64,000 nt of DNA from Microthyrium microscopicum (lineage: Eukaryota; Ascomycota; Dothideomycetes; Microthyriales; Microthyriaceae): assembly GCA_010405405.1 (NCBI GenBank), contig MU004231.1, positions 675,736 to 739,735 of the forward strand, given 5' to 3'. The translations under genes were made by a program, and so were the position numbers. Positions 10,973 to 23,463 of the stretch are shown here, piece by piece; position 1 is the first letter of the stretch; each line of letters starts with the position of its first letter. Under the pieces are notes generated by a model that was not told the DNA's origin, did not search any database, and was given only the letters and a program-made list of their open reading frames with translations.

Positions 10973-13900
10973 CGAGCAAGGAATAAAGAGACCTGCTTAA
11001 AGAGACAGTTCCGCTTGTCCGTAATGATCGTGATGGAAATGCTTGGATGAACACGACTATTCTCCCAACACACTGGATGAATTACGAGGGGAAGTCCGGA
11101 CAGTAATCTTAGGCTGGCAGCCGCCGATGGAATGGTGTGGCAGCGGTAGAATCCGCCACTGCACATCATGAGACAAAGTGAAAGGACCCGTGGAAGTAAG
11201 CTGCTGTGACATGCGCAGAGCGTCATCTGTCGAAAGTTTCCTCTCACGCTTCTGGATCGATCAAAAGACGGGGAACACGTGGCGGAGGGTCGCTTGAAAA
11301 GCTAGTGGCGAAGCTCAGTAGACGAAAAGCTAGTACCTCTGTGGATGTTCAGGGCACTTTCGCATTGGGTCGACTCTCAGTCAATGGAAGAACGGGCTCC
11401 GTTGTCAAAGGGGAACTACGATGGGCAATATCGGTCGGCTGAGGCTCTGGACTGCAGGACTGATCTCCGCCGCGGAACATTTTCAGGACTGATGTGGTGA
11501 CCGAGATTGCAGTACTCAAAGCTCAATATCAAACCTGGAGTAAATCAAACTAGCAGCATTGGTCTGATTTGGCGGTGCCTGGCATTGCAATATCAGTGAC
11601 GGCTATCAATATACCGGCGGCAGCTCATTCATGGGGTATGCCAACACAGTGAACCAACCTGATGGAACAAGATTTTCTCGGTGAACGAAAGAACTGGACT
11701 GGGAAATGGCGCTTTTTCTTCCTGGAAGCTCAGAGATAACCTTTGCGTGCTCAATCTTACCATAATGCTCTTAAGAGGAGAAATGTGTTCATGGACCCAA
11801 AAGATAAAACTTCCAACATCAATCTTCGTATCTGATCCTGTTCTGGGCTAGCATCGGCCTAGTCAAGCAGATTCTACCGGCTCTTGTTCAATGGTCAGCT
11901 CAGACTCGCTGGAGGCTTGTTGCGTGTTCTTCCTTGGGTAGATCTACACTATACGTCCTCCACACTAGCAAGAGCAGTTGGTCCACGGCTAAAGGATTTC
12001 AGCCGAAGATGTGCAGATTTGCAGATTTGCAGGATACTGCTAAGCTCAATTCACCCGACGTCTCTCATGGATGGAATAGAACTGCAAGGGCATGCCTTAG
12101 CATCAAGATGGCCGCGGTGATTTGATGATTTGCATGTATGCACAACTGCAGGTTTAAGCTGCACTACCGCATGTTGACTTCTTCGCGTATGCGGCGCGTG
12201 CATCTTGCAGCACCAGATATCCAACCGGCCCTCAGCATTCGCCCTGGTGCTTGGCATCAACAACCCTGGAGCGAACCCTTGCTTCAGAGTGGTGTTGAGC
12301 AGCGAGGGGACGCCTTGGTGATAACTTTCAACAATGTGCTACACTGCCCTCAAAAAAGTCGGCAAAAAAAATATTGGAAATTGACAGGCTTGAATTTTCC
12401 ACAAGCTACAATTATTGATTCTCATCCAGTGTTGTGTCCTGCAAGATTGATGGCTATATTCAACTATGTCGACTTTGATGGGGTTGAGGGCTTAATTTTC
12501 TATGGTCCCCAATTGTCACCATTGAGGCTTCGATGTACCAGTTAATTCAACCAGTTAAGATCCAAGAGCAGCGTGCCTTTCCATTGGCCGGAATGGAGCA
12601 GCTGCCGACCTCCCGACTTTTACTGGTCTGGTGTTTGGTATATTTGCTGCACAGTGCGGGTTTGTCTATGCTATTGGTCCAGGGCAATAGAGTTTGAAAC
12701 GGGGCTGCCTCCGGTCTTCTACATTCTCACTGCAGAAGCGGACGTCTCTCTGGAGCTGGCACAATCCACCCAACCTCAAGTTACCTGCATCTGTTTCATC
12801 AGTTTCCAGAATATAGCCATACACACCCGTGGGCTATCCATTCTCTCACTCCTACTCGCCAAAATCATCCGGCGCGGGCCGGATAAAGGTCTGAGTCTCA
12901 ACTCCCACGTTCCCCAGTGTAGCCCTTTACAGATAGCGTTGTCACTTTTTGCATTTCCATCTCATCGCTTTGGGCTGGCGCTTGCCTCTTTGGGAGCTCA
13001 CGATGCCATCAAGGCTCCTAGCTCTCGGCCCTCGAAGACTGGCCCTTTTGTGCAGGCCTGTCGTCTATCTCAAAAGGCTCAGGGTTCGATTTCACCTCTG
13101 ATTTGCAGTGGAAAATGAGGGAGCACTCAGCCAACTGCGAGTGTGGTTTTTTCGTAGACCACAGCCTGTTGAAGGCATCTGGGCGATGGCTAGCCTCACG
13201 ACGATCAGCCATATGGTCATTTCTCCACCAAATGCAATCTATCGAGTACGTGACGATGCTTGTTGGCTGCCAGGCCACATGGGCAAGCAGAACGGCACTG
13301 GCGTTTCGTGTCGACCCTTGTCTTCTAGAAGGGTTCTGTGCACGTCAGATGGATTTGACTACGATCCCATGGCTGTCTGGCGATCACAGCCCTCCCTGAG
13401 GCTCTTGCACCAACCGGCAACGTCAAATATACAACGTTTCCAAATCGGTCACCGGCGGGGCAACGGTCGCCAGGGTCGTCCTTGGATTGAGCTACGGTCG
13501 GCTTGAAGAGCGTCCTCTTGACGGTGCAAGGACCAGCGCACTCGTAAAGAAACGAGCAGGCTCACAGCACAATGCTCAAGAGCAGATCTTCCAGGGCGAG
13601 AAAATCCTGGCTTTTGAGGTGAAAACCAAAAGATGTGGTCACTACGACCGAGGAAGAGCCAGCGCAGGGCCAGCAGTTTGGAATACGCAAACGCACGAAG
13701 CATGGGTGAATGAAAATAGGCACGATTCACGAAACGAATGTTTTCAAAATGTCAAATTGAACGTGTTGAACTCGATCTGAAATGATTTGTTTATGGTTCA
13801 TAATGCGGTTTGCAATGCTGTTGGGCAGCATGATTGGTAGGCCGCCCTGCCTTTCCTGCTTGCACTGCGCTGTGCGTGCTGCAGCTACCCCTGCGAGCCC

Positions 13901-15104
13901 ACAGCTGCAGCTCTCACCAAGTTCATATGGTTGTCCCCGTCCGGGTCTTTACTACTGAAGCTGCACGGAACACCTACTGATGCTCGCGCTACTTGCTCTG
14001 CCAGCCTGGCTCTCTCGATGCCCATGGTGAAGTGGCGCAGAGTGGTCAGAGATGCGCTATCTCTGCCTACGTTCGGCGTTTACTCCATCTTCAGCATACG
14101 CATGGCCTACAAGATACACCCCCGCAACTCGGAATTCCCAGTCTTGCAAAGGCTTGTACTCCAGCGTCGGTCCCTGCTCTCTAGGCTTGTCTGGCACGTA
14201 TCGCGGTCCTGGTCCATCTCTCTCTCTCTGTCTGGTGCCAGACTCCAGTAGGCCTGATGTGCTTGCGCGCTCTGCTACTGCCCTCCCAAACCTCATCCTG
14301 GCACCACCGCCCCATCGCCGTCCCTTTCCCACCCAGACCCGCCGCTAGAGCTCAGTCTGACCCCGTCTAGTTCCTGTCCATCATTCCCCAGGCTTTATTG
14401 TTCGCAACTGGCGTGCCCCATGTGCTAGTAGGGCACCACCCGCCCGAGGTTGAGAGACCCTGGCAGTCGACATCGATTGTTTCTTGCATCCCAGCGAGGA
14501 ACTGTCAGCCCAGAGCGCGCAAGTAAAACATGTTCATCCTAATCCTCGAAGAATAGCAAAGACTTCTAAGCTCGAGCTCGGGAACAGATATGGGCTGATG
14601 GCCGACTACCGTCCATGAGTTCACGCCCGCCCTTCAATCTGGATCGGCATTTAACAGCCCTCGAGCCGCACTCTATGAAAGATTGAAATTGTCTTTTCAT
14701 TCATTACTACCAATAACTTTCTTTCAACTCAAGTGCATTGGGAAGCAGTTCTCTCGGAAGTTGTTGCAACTTCAGTTTTTGTTGTTTAGTTTTTGGTTGA
14801 GATATCAGACTGCGCATTCAGCCTGCCTGACCTGCTGCAGCCTTACGCCACCACTCCAAAACAGGATCTTACGCCGGCTTCGTACCAGCCATCACAGGAT
14901 CTCGCCTGCTCCTGCGGCAAATCCAGTTGTCCAATCACTCCAGTACACCCTTTCAGTGTTGTGAGTAGCCCTCTTCTCTGGCCCCCTGCCTGCCCCCTCC
15001 CATCATTCATCCTAGTCCTTCTGGTCATGGAATATAAGATGATGGGACTCCCTTTAGGATATCGTCAGTATTCATGATATTCTCCTTTAGTATTCCCAAT
15101 CAAC
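10973..15104. other. 4.1-kb intergenic region upstream of the homeobox gene
   Basis: No supported gene. The longest frames (for example 13108-13506 +, 132 codons) have random-looking composition and no motif. The last 450 nt before the homeobox ATG is pyrimidine-rich, as fungal transcription start regions often are. A plausible 5'-UTR intron runs from GTGAGT at 14961 to CTTTAG at 15090, just before the ATG at 15105. A TC repeat lies near 14219-14232. The length suggests an extended control region or long leader, but that is inference. Confidence 0.5.
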
Positions 15105-16973
15105 ATGACTTCATACATCAGCTACTCATATGCCTCCGAGGCTAACAATCCTTTAAGTTCTATCGATCCTTTCTTACTTAACGACGAAGATCTATCTAGA
15201 TCAAGAAAGCCCTCCATGGTTGAGACCAATATGTTTAATATTCCTCTCTCCCCTCCCACCTCTCCACGCCTGGCTGCTTTCCAGTCAGAGCAAGCCGAGA
15301 ACTCTTGGCAGGAGCATCAATCACAACAAGCCTCTCATGAGAACACTCAAGAGGGTTCAGAGAGCAACAACAACTTGTCTCTCATTCACACAGAAATTGC
15401 CCCAAGTCTCTCGTTAGACACGAAGCCCATGCTTCGCACTCACAAGTCGTTCCCTTATACGCTGAGAACTTCTGGTACCAGTGCTCCTGATACACCTCCA
15501 CTCAATCACTCTGGAGATTCACCAAGCTCTGTTGATGATCTCTCTACTCCTAATCTTGGCGATGTTTCCTCTGTGGAGATGCCAGCGGTTACTTTTGGAG
15601 GATCTGAGCCTACCAGCCCACTTTCAAACATGACACCAACCTCACCCAGAGACGACGACGATCTTAATGGTCTTAACATCTCTCTTGATGGTGAAGATGG
15701 CGAGAAGAAGCCAATGACTGCCGCGGAAATCCGTGCCCAGAAGCGCAAGATGAAGCGATTCAGACTCACTCATAACCAAACCCGTTTCCTCATGAGCGAG
15801 TTTGCTAGACAAGCTCATCCTGATGCTGCTCACCGCGAACGTCTCGCTCGTGAGATCCCTGGCCTTACTCCTCGACAGGTTCAAGTTTGGTTCCAGAACA
15901 GGTACAGCAATTCAAATCCCCCAGTCTCTTCCAATACTAACAATCCCGTAGACGTGCTAAGCTAAAGCGACTTACTAGCGAAGACCGTGACCGCATGATG
16001 CGCTCCCGAGCTCTACCAGATGATTTCGACATGCACCAAGCTTTGCACAGCCCATTCTCTCAGATTCAAAATGTCAACAGCAGCACCCTGTCTTCTCCAA
16101 GTGGATATAGCCCTCTTTCTGCAGGCGATGGCCAATTCCCACAGCGTCCACTCGGACTTGAGCTTCGCAGGATGCCAGAGAACGGACACCACATGTCACC
16201 AATTCCAGGCTACTCACCCTTCACTTTTACTCCGCCTCAATCTAATGATGGTTTATCACCAATATCACCAGGCGGAAACGAGAGCCCATTTTCCTTTAGT
16301 CCCAGCATTGGAGGTCCTGAGCGACGTGGTAATCCCTTCGGAGGCCTAACCTCCCCATCCACGGCCTTTACATCTCACCCGCAAATCCCGCGCCTACACA
16401 TGCACGATGGTCCAAGAAGCCGCCCAGAAGCCTTGTCACCTCTTCGGCCCACCATGTCATACCCTGGCCAAGGAGATATGAGCCCTTCGTCTCCACTAGG
16501 TGGCCCAGAGTCCAATGGACCAACCATGATGCCCTATGGCCTCTCTGGATATTCTTGTTAGTCCCTCGGTGTTGCGAAGCTTTTAGTCGACGTCCAATTC
16601 TGACTGTATGCCTTCAGACCCGAACAGCAATAACAACCCTTCGGGCTTTGCAGCTAATCAGGGGAACAATCCCCGACTACGATTTGGAACTGCCAACGCT
16701 CCACCTCGTCGTATCGAAGTAGGCCCTCCATCAACGTCACGCCCGGGCTACTCTCCTACACGAACGGAGGCACCTCAGTCTAGCACGTTCCCACACTACA
16801 CATCGTCGCCAATGACCTCCAATTCTTTTCCAATGATGAGCTCTGCACCTCATCACGTCACTAGCTTCCCAAACTCGTTTCTGCGTCCCGGTAGCCCCGG
16901 CGATCAGTATTCGACGCTAGGTGACAATGACGACAGCAACGATCAATCCAGCGAGCATTTGACGGCATTCTAA
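15105..16973 (+). CDS. Homeodomain transcription factor
   Basis: Three exons (15105-15901, 15952-16556, 16618-16973) give 585 residues. A homeodomain lies at about 212-273: KRFRLTHNQTRFLMSEFARQ, then a helix-2 block ending IPGLTPRQ, and recognition helix VQVWFQNRRAKLKR with the invariant Trp, Phe, Asn and Arg. The first intron interrupts the codon just after that Asn. Flanks are Ser/Pro/Thr-rich and disordered, with many SPxxSP and TSP sites, and the tail repeats short Pro/Ser blocks. This domain type occurs in a conserved Pezizomycotina family; from memory it is closest to regulators of conidiation or hyphal development (HTF1/HOX2 or RfeB type), but I cannot settle which, so no symbol is given. 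It acts in the nucleus. It is isolated between about 4 kb of non-coding DNA on each side. Confidence 0.92.
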
Positions 16974-19900
16974 ATTCAACCTCAAATCCTACTGGCAGAA
17001 AATGTGTTACGAAGTCCATGCCCTGCGGGAAGGGAAAAACAAAAACGGATTTGAAAAACATGGTGTTCAAAGTATTTTATGACAAGGGAAACACAAATCA
17101 ACCGGCTCGAGCATGTTTGAAGTTTTGAGATACTAGTTTCGTTTTATTCCCCAAGTTTTCTGCATATAGGCCCGAGCGCAAATGTTAATGTACATTTTCC
17201 CTAACTCTACTGTCTCGTCTCTTTTTCGGTGCGCAGTTTGATACTGTTTTGCTATAATTTCATTTTACCCATATTGTCTCATCAAAATAGTCCCTGGTTT
17301 ACAGATGGGAGCTTCCAAAGAGAGATTGTTATATTAGTTGCGGCAGGGCCATTATGTATTAGGTGCCAGCAAAACCCTTCTTGAATTGTGTAAATACATT
17401 GTTTACTCTAGTTGCTACTATATTAGTATGAAGAGAAGAATTGCATAAAATCTACAAAGACCCCTCTTATCTTTCTGTGAATGCTTTCTGACTCCAGTGT
17501 CAACAAACTCAACTCGGGAAATCAAGGTGGTCAATGACATACAGCAAACTCAATGGTGGACAGCAAAGCCGACGATGGAAGCCGAAGGATCCCAATCTTG
17601 ATTATATTGCGACCATCAATGCCGTCAGAATGACAACGATCACGCTTCACATGAACGGCCATGAAGATATGCAAAACCCAGGATGAGCAACGCAGATAGA
17701 GGCAAGTATCATGCCTTGCCAAAAGTCAATCATCACCATGATCCCCAAAACTCTTAACCTCTAAAGCATAATGATACTTTGCACCAGGAGCAGCACTACA
17801 ACCGTAGGGGAACGCATAGCGTGAACTCTCTGTACGAGACTTTGTCTACGCCGCTCTATCCGACTGCGGCGTGCACAGGTAGGGTTGTCCTAGGTCTCAA
17901 CAACAGATCTCTTGGGGCCTTAGGTCTTTGCAACAACGCTGCACCTTCCCATTCGGGCTCTTGGCCGGCCAGGTACGAGTGCAACAAGCTTCACTACTGT
18001 CCGCCGAGGAGCTGAGCACTGGAGCGCAACCACGGAGACCGTTATTCCGGTGGCAGGTTTACCAGCAATTGCAAGCAAAGTCCAGGTAAGCTCTCGAGGC
18101 CGCCAACTCAGCAGAGAATTTGGTGCCTTGCGGACGAAACTGAAAGCAGCAAAGTCTTGCGTGGATTTCGCTCTTTTGCTATTCTTGAAATCCTTGAGGT
18201 AGACCACTCATCCTAAGGACTGCCCAGAATCCCGTTGGGGAGCAGGAATCCTCGCACTTACTTCCGAGGAAACCTATTCTTGCACTCTGAACAGTGGGGC
18301 TTTTCTCTCTTGCGGTATACCCACCAAGAATGCAAACAGGAAGACCTTACGAGATTTGCAAAGGGACGAGGGCCGCCAAAGGATTACGCTCTGAAACACG
18401 ACATCTCCAGCCAAACCATCGTCTGCTGACCAGCCTTTTCACCAATTTGCCCTCGTGCGGTATACCAATATTTCCTCAGAATACGCATAATACAGCCTGC
18501 TATTACATTGGTATGTGTTTCAAGGTCGACGTCTGTCGTTGAAGACAGCATTGATGTCCACGGGTCGTCCGCGCTACTGCATGCCAAACCACGCGTAGAT
18601 TTTACGGTGTTGATCGCCATCGCAGCTTGGCCATGCAGGTTCCACTCGCGTGCGCGAGATGCTATTGTTGTCCAGAGGGAACTATGTGTGTATCCTTGTT
18701 GTCAGCCCCTACGAGAGCACCCCTGGTCCGTTGCCCCCTGGTCTAGGATTGTCGCGATGCAAGTTGCTCGGCTGCTAGCCACATCGGATCATGCAGTCTC
18801 TTCGAGTCAGCGACGTGCATGCCTGGTTGCATGGCTGGCATTGCTGGTTCTATCCAAGTTACTGGTTGAGTGGCTGCGGTTATGGAACACGCGACGAAGC
18901 CGTGGAAGTTTATCAGAGTTGTCTGGCGGTGCAACGTGGTGGTGGATAGGAATGATGCCGTTGGGAATGGGAGGATGGTAGCCTGTCCTTTGGCAATCCT
19001 TCGTTTTGTTTACCAGCCATTTTTGGACATGGAGTTTCCAATGGCCGGAGAGATATTGTTGCCTTGGATTTCTCTGGAGTATTAGCCTTGACGCCTGATG
19101 GAAGTTCTGGTCCTTTGTAATGTGGTGGTCCTCAAGTCGTCCGGGTCTTGTCCCAATTAGGATGTTCGTTTACCTTCCCTTATAGGAAAAGGAGTAGAAG
19201 TTCTTTGAAGATCGATCATCTCTTAGATCATTGGAGACTTCAGTGTCCTCTTGCGACTTGGCTACTGCGACCCTCTCTCCTGAACAAATGTTACTACACT
19301 GCCAAAGGAAATTGGACTCACCTCTATTGGGTACTCTCATCCAACATGCAATAAAATATGCATCTCTTCAGCCAGTAACGTTCTCCAATTCAAATCCAAA
19401 ATCAAGAGATGAAGTTGCATCCCTCCAACGCCACGAGTCGGAGATTTTCCACGTTGTTCAAGGCTGATCCCACCCAAAACGCCACCACCGAAAAGCACCC
19501 AAGGACCAACACCATCCCCATCTCGGAACCGTAGATGACAGGAACCTGGCAAAACTCTACCGTGCTCCAATAATGACGTCCAAATAGGCTCAAGCCGCAG
19601 TCTCGCCCGATGTGCAGTGCTAGTGCTGCTCAAAGTTGGCCGGATGAAGTTGCAGCGTGCAGCTGCAACGAGTCAGACACTGCATCACCAGGGGCTCGCA
19701 TCATCCCACCAACACTTCGCCAGCGGGATCAGAGACAGGCAAGGACAAAATCCACGAGCCCGTTTTGTGGAACAGCGATTTTCACGCCATCGATCGTACG
19801 CACAGCGGGCGCAAAGTAGATCTTATGGAAGGATTTCCTACCTTCGCCTGAACTATCTCTTGGTACGCCCCGCAGGGTGCGTGAATAGTGAGACGTAAGT

Positions 19901-20940
19901 AGCACCAGAATATGCTCACCTGTCACTGTCACTGTCGACACCTCACAGAGTGCCTCAACAGCTGCTGCATCTGCAAAAGAACTGCAAAGATGCCATGCGA
20001 GAGGTAGGAGCCGCATGGAGCATGCCTGGTCAGACGTGCGGCTACGACGGACGGTCGAACCCGATGGAGGATAGGCGGGATTTGCAAGATGTGTTGGCAG
20101 TGAGCGAGTAAGGGAGCCAGGGGATTCGCAAAGGGGTGTGGTAGTGGAGCAACTTTGTTTCAACGACGTGTGCTCGGATTGTGGCGAGTATGCGAGGATT
20201 CGCACAGCGTCCTTGCATTGAGATTCGACTCCACTGGTCTGATCTTCTTTGCTAGGTATGAACCGGGTCCTCGGATTGATATTTTGGAATCGTAAGGATG
20301 GAGGATTGTTCGAAGTGGCAGATGTGTTGCAGTGAGGACTGGAGCATGAATCGCGGAACACGACCGACTTATCAAGGATACCACGTCAAGGTAAGGATGC
20401 TTAAATAAAAGGTGAACAGTATTCGTGTTTTCTGACGTTCTTTTGAGCTTTGCCGTTTCTATGTTGTTAACCTCTTATTCTTGGACGACAACCTCTTCTA
20501 TGGTTGGCAACTCAGACTCGGCCGCTTTTATAAATGCTTTGCCAACCAAGCTCTAAGGCCTTTTTTGCGGGCTTCAACTATTTGACCGTGAAAGACTCGT
20601 CAGATCCTCGCTATCTCTGTTCTACTCAATGACCAGATGAGGTCGCTTCTTTCATTGTGACAAAAGTCTGCTACAGGAACAAACTCTATGCTTGTACTTG
20701 ATTAACACAACTAATCCGTATTCCCCATTAAAATTATATCATTACCTAGCAAAATATGCAGTAATAAACACCTTGTCATATTAGACTTAGAGCATGCTAC
20801 GTAAGACAAACTTACAGATTTTTCATCATCAATATAGACAAATAATAGGCAAAAGGGGTATTGAAGGTGAAGCAATAGGTATAATTGCAAGGGATATATA
20901 GGATACGCTCGCTACAAGAACATCATAATGTCATACAACT
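16974..20940. other. 4-kb intergenic region downstream of the homeobox gene
   Basis: The first 450 nt is AT-rich and probably includes the homeobox 3' UTR. After that I find only scattered frames. The longest, 19729-20361 (-), is 210 codons but is of mixed low-complexity composition with no motif and overlaps open frames on the other strand. The stretch near 20700-20900 is AT-rich and flanks the 3' end of the lipase gene. No repeats or RNA genes were recognised. Confidence 0.5.
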
Positions 20941-23463
20941 TTATTCAACAACAGTCGGTTCCCTCGCCTCCAAATTGGCGGCTTGTTCCTCTTCCAGATC
21001 CTCCACGCTCTCCTCATCATCCTCCCTCACTCCATTCCCATCAACCGAGCCATCAACCGACTCCTCCTCGCTACCACCATTCGAACCATCCCCCTCTACA
21101 TCTGAGAGTTCCGCATCCGAAAAGCGACGGTACTCATTCCGTCTGCGCCTAGCCTTCTCGCCCTCACTAGCACTTTCATCAAAATCATCATCGTCGTAGA
21201 AAACTTGACTCTGCCGCGCCATCTCGACAATCAAGCTATCGCGCCGCGAGTGATCGGGCGAATAAAGTGGTTGTAAGCGCGTCGCAGCATTCGGCAGACT
21301 ACTAGAACTTTGTGAACGCGGGAGGTTGGTGCTGCTTCTAGAGAACCAGCTCTTCACACGGGATGTTAGGCCATTCGTAGGTGTTGACGGTAATGGTTTG
21401 TTGAGTGTTGGGTTAGTGGGCGTGGTCTGCGAATCGTCGGATGATGAGTTGGATTGTTGGTCGATGCGTCGCCTTAAGCCGTTGGAGGGGTTTTTGAGTA
21501 ATGTTTGAATGTCGTCGTCGCTGAGGATGGAGGGTAGATTGGGTCGTTGTTTTGGGCGAGAGGATTTGCGGCCTTGTTCGATAATTTTCTCGAGGCGGAG
21601 GCGATTGCCGATGAACAGGAGTTTGGGCCAGGTGGATAGCTGGCCAGTGTGGAGCATGCGCGCAAGCCGGGTGGTGCTTGGGTCGCTGAGAATGTAGATG
21701 AAATCGCTAGGAATGGATTTGGGCCAGATGGTGATGGTGCCGCTGAATCGTTGGAGCCATAATTGGGACCAGTCTTGGCCCATTGGGCGGGGGAGCAGTT
21801 CCAGGTGTTTGAGGACTTTGAGCCATTTGGTAAGGTCGAGTTTTAGGTATTGCTCAATGGCCGAACCGAGATATCCACCACGCCATCCACGGCCTCTTCG
21901 GTGAGTGACTGGGCGACCGACCGTTCCGCGCGAAGAGAAGAAGAATAGGTTGATATGAGGGTTGACTTGGGAGACGATGGTAAAGTTGACATTGAAGTGT
22001 AAGTTGAGAGCTTTTAAGGGAATGTCGGTTCGAAGAGATCCATCTTTCCACTTATGACCAAAACTATATGGCTCCAATGTACCGTCGCGTTTCTTTCTCA
22101 TGAGAACAATTGGATTCAGTATTCCGGGAACAGCTGCGCTAGCGAGCACGGCGGTCCAGATTACACAGTCTGGACTGGTGAGATAGTTGGCCAATATAGT
22201 TGGCGAGTGAGGGTCGGAGGGGACGCAGGAGATGTTCAGAATTCGGCCAGTTCGTTCGTACGCTTCCTTAAAGGTCATGCTTCCTCGAGTAAACCAACTG
22301 CAACGACGCGCCCAGTCTACACTGTCAAATCGTGCCCCAGTACGCCACCATCTCCTGAACCAAGTCCAGGTAGAATCGTGACAGGCGGAGATTTTGTGAG
22401 CAAGAGCCGGAACCAGTAGCTGCTTGAGCTCATCATCAGTACGCGTAGACAAGAGTGCAGCAACCAAAGCTCCTCCAGATGTTCCGGTGATAACTTGTGG
22501 TAGCAGATCAGCATCCATCAATGCTTTTGCAACTCCAAAATGGTAGTAAGCAAAAGTGGCGCCACCACTGAGACATAGTGCTGTGCGGCCAAAGTTGGTT
22601 TGTATATGCTTCCACATGTGGTGCTTTGTGTCCAATTCCAGCTGTTTTGTCTTTTCAAGAAAAGAGAGTGAAGTTTCTGCCTCATCCACAAAAGACTGTT
22701 GTAAGCCCTTGCATCCGTAGTATGTTTCTGAGTACAGACGTGGACTTTCAAAGCCAGCAAAGTTGTCCCGAATACTAGCTTCAGCCAAAGCGCGAAGCTC
22801 ATCAACTGCTTTAACGCTTGACTCAGCGGTGAGACCCACCTTTTCGTCTGTCTCGGCTTCCTGACGATACACCCGCATATGATTTCGAACTTTTTTGATA
22901 GTCCTGCTGTCATAATACGCATTATCCTCGGTTGTTTTCCAGCGGTCATTTCCCAGGTACGCGTCGAGTTTAGTCGCCGCTCGTACCCAATCTTGATATG
23001 TCATCTGCTCTCTCAGCGATCGACGCAGCACTTCTCTCCGGCCTCTCCATGTTATCCAATGTTCGTATGTAAAGATGTAAAGTCGAGTAAAGAGATAGGA
23101 AACCCCAAGGAATATTATCCATCCGAGGACAGTTAGAAGAAATGGCCACTTAAGGACGTTGTAAAGGTAGCCTTCTCGAGTCTCGTCTCTACCACGAGTT
23201 GGCTTCTTCTTTCTTTTCCGGACTCTTTGACGCACAGGACGCCAGTCGTTAAGAGCGGTCACAAATGTACCTCTAGACACGGGTGTAAGAGCCGTCAAGT
23301 CATCTTGTGATGGTGATGGTTCGGGAGCGGAGAGCGCGTTGGCGAAGGCTGCAATGTCTTCTTCCGGGGTGAAGGCGTTATCCCAGTCTGGAAGAGATGT
23401 AATGTCGTAATGATCAGGATCGGTGGGAGGAGGACCGTCGGTTTCCTTTGAAATGTCCGCCAT
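20941..23463 (-). CDS. Patatin-like phospholipase / triacylglycerol lipase (Tgl-type)
   Basis: A single exon of 840 residues. A membrane-associated hydrophobic segment lies at about 103-130 after a basic run (RKRKKKPTR), followed by the DUF3336-like lead region and a patatin domain. The oxyanion block is LCLSGGATFAYYHFG (297-310), the nucleophile is GTSGG with Ser329, and the catalytic Asp is in KDGSL (Asp474); together they form the Ser-Asp dyad. The family includes yeast Tgl3/4/5 and plant SDP1, lipid-droplet triacylglycerol lipases with acyltransferase side activities. The last 150 residues are Ser-rich, then strongly acidic. No introns are needed. It is oriented tail toward the empty region on its left. 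Confidence in the family is high, in the exact substrate lower. Confidence 0.93.
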   Translation of the reverse strand: MADISKETDGPPPTDPDHYDITSLPDWDNAFTPEEDIAAFANALSAPEPSPSQDDLTALTPVSRGTFVTALNDWRPVRQRVRKRKKKPTRGRDETREGYLYNVLKWPFLLTVLGWIIFLGVSYLFTRLYIFTYEHWITWRGRREVLRRSLREQMTYQDWVRAATKLDAYLGNDRWKTTEDNAYYDSRTIKKVRNHMRVYRQEAETDEKVGLTAESSVKAVDELRALAEASIRDNFAGFESPRLYSETYYGCKGLQQSFVDEAETSLSFLEKTKQLELDTKHHMWKHIQTNFGRTALCLSGGATFAYYHFGVAKALMDADLLPQVITGTSGGALVAALLSTRTDDELKQLLVPALAHKISACHDSTWTWFRRWWRTGARFDSVDWARRCSWFTRGSMTFKEAYERTGRILNISCVPSDPHSPTILANYLTSPDCVIWTAVLASAAVPGILNPIVLMRKKRDGTLEPYSFGHKWKDGSLRTDIPLKALNLHFNVNFTIVSQVNPHINLFFFSSRGTVGRPVTHRRGRGWRGGYLGSAIEQYLKLDLTKWLKVLKHLELLPRPMGQDWSQLWLQRFSGTITIWPKSIPSDFIYILSDPSTTRLARMLHTGQLSTWPKLLFIGNRLRLEKIIEQGRKSSRPKQRPNLPSILSDDDIQTLLKNPSNGLRRRIDQQSNSSSDDSQTTPTNPTLNKPLPSTPTNGLTSRVKSWFSRSSTNLPRSQSSSSLPNAATRLQPLYSPDHSRRDSLIVEMARQSQVFYDDDDFDESASEGEKARRRRNEYRRFSDAELSDVEGDGSNGGSEEESVDGSVDGNGVREDDEESVEDLEEEQAANLEAREPTVVE

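Noticed and set aside
13108-13506. 132-codon plus-strand frame upstream of the homeobox gene
   Set aside because: No motif, no splice partners, and overlapping frames on both strands.
19729-20361. 210-codon open frame on the minus strand
   Set aside because: Mixed Ser/Thr/Pro composition, no domain or signal, overlapping open frames on the other strand, and one or two frames of this length are expected by chance in the window.
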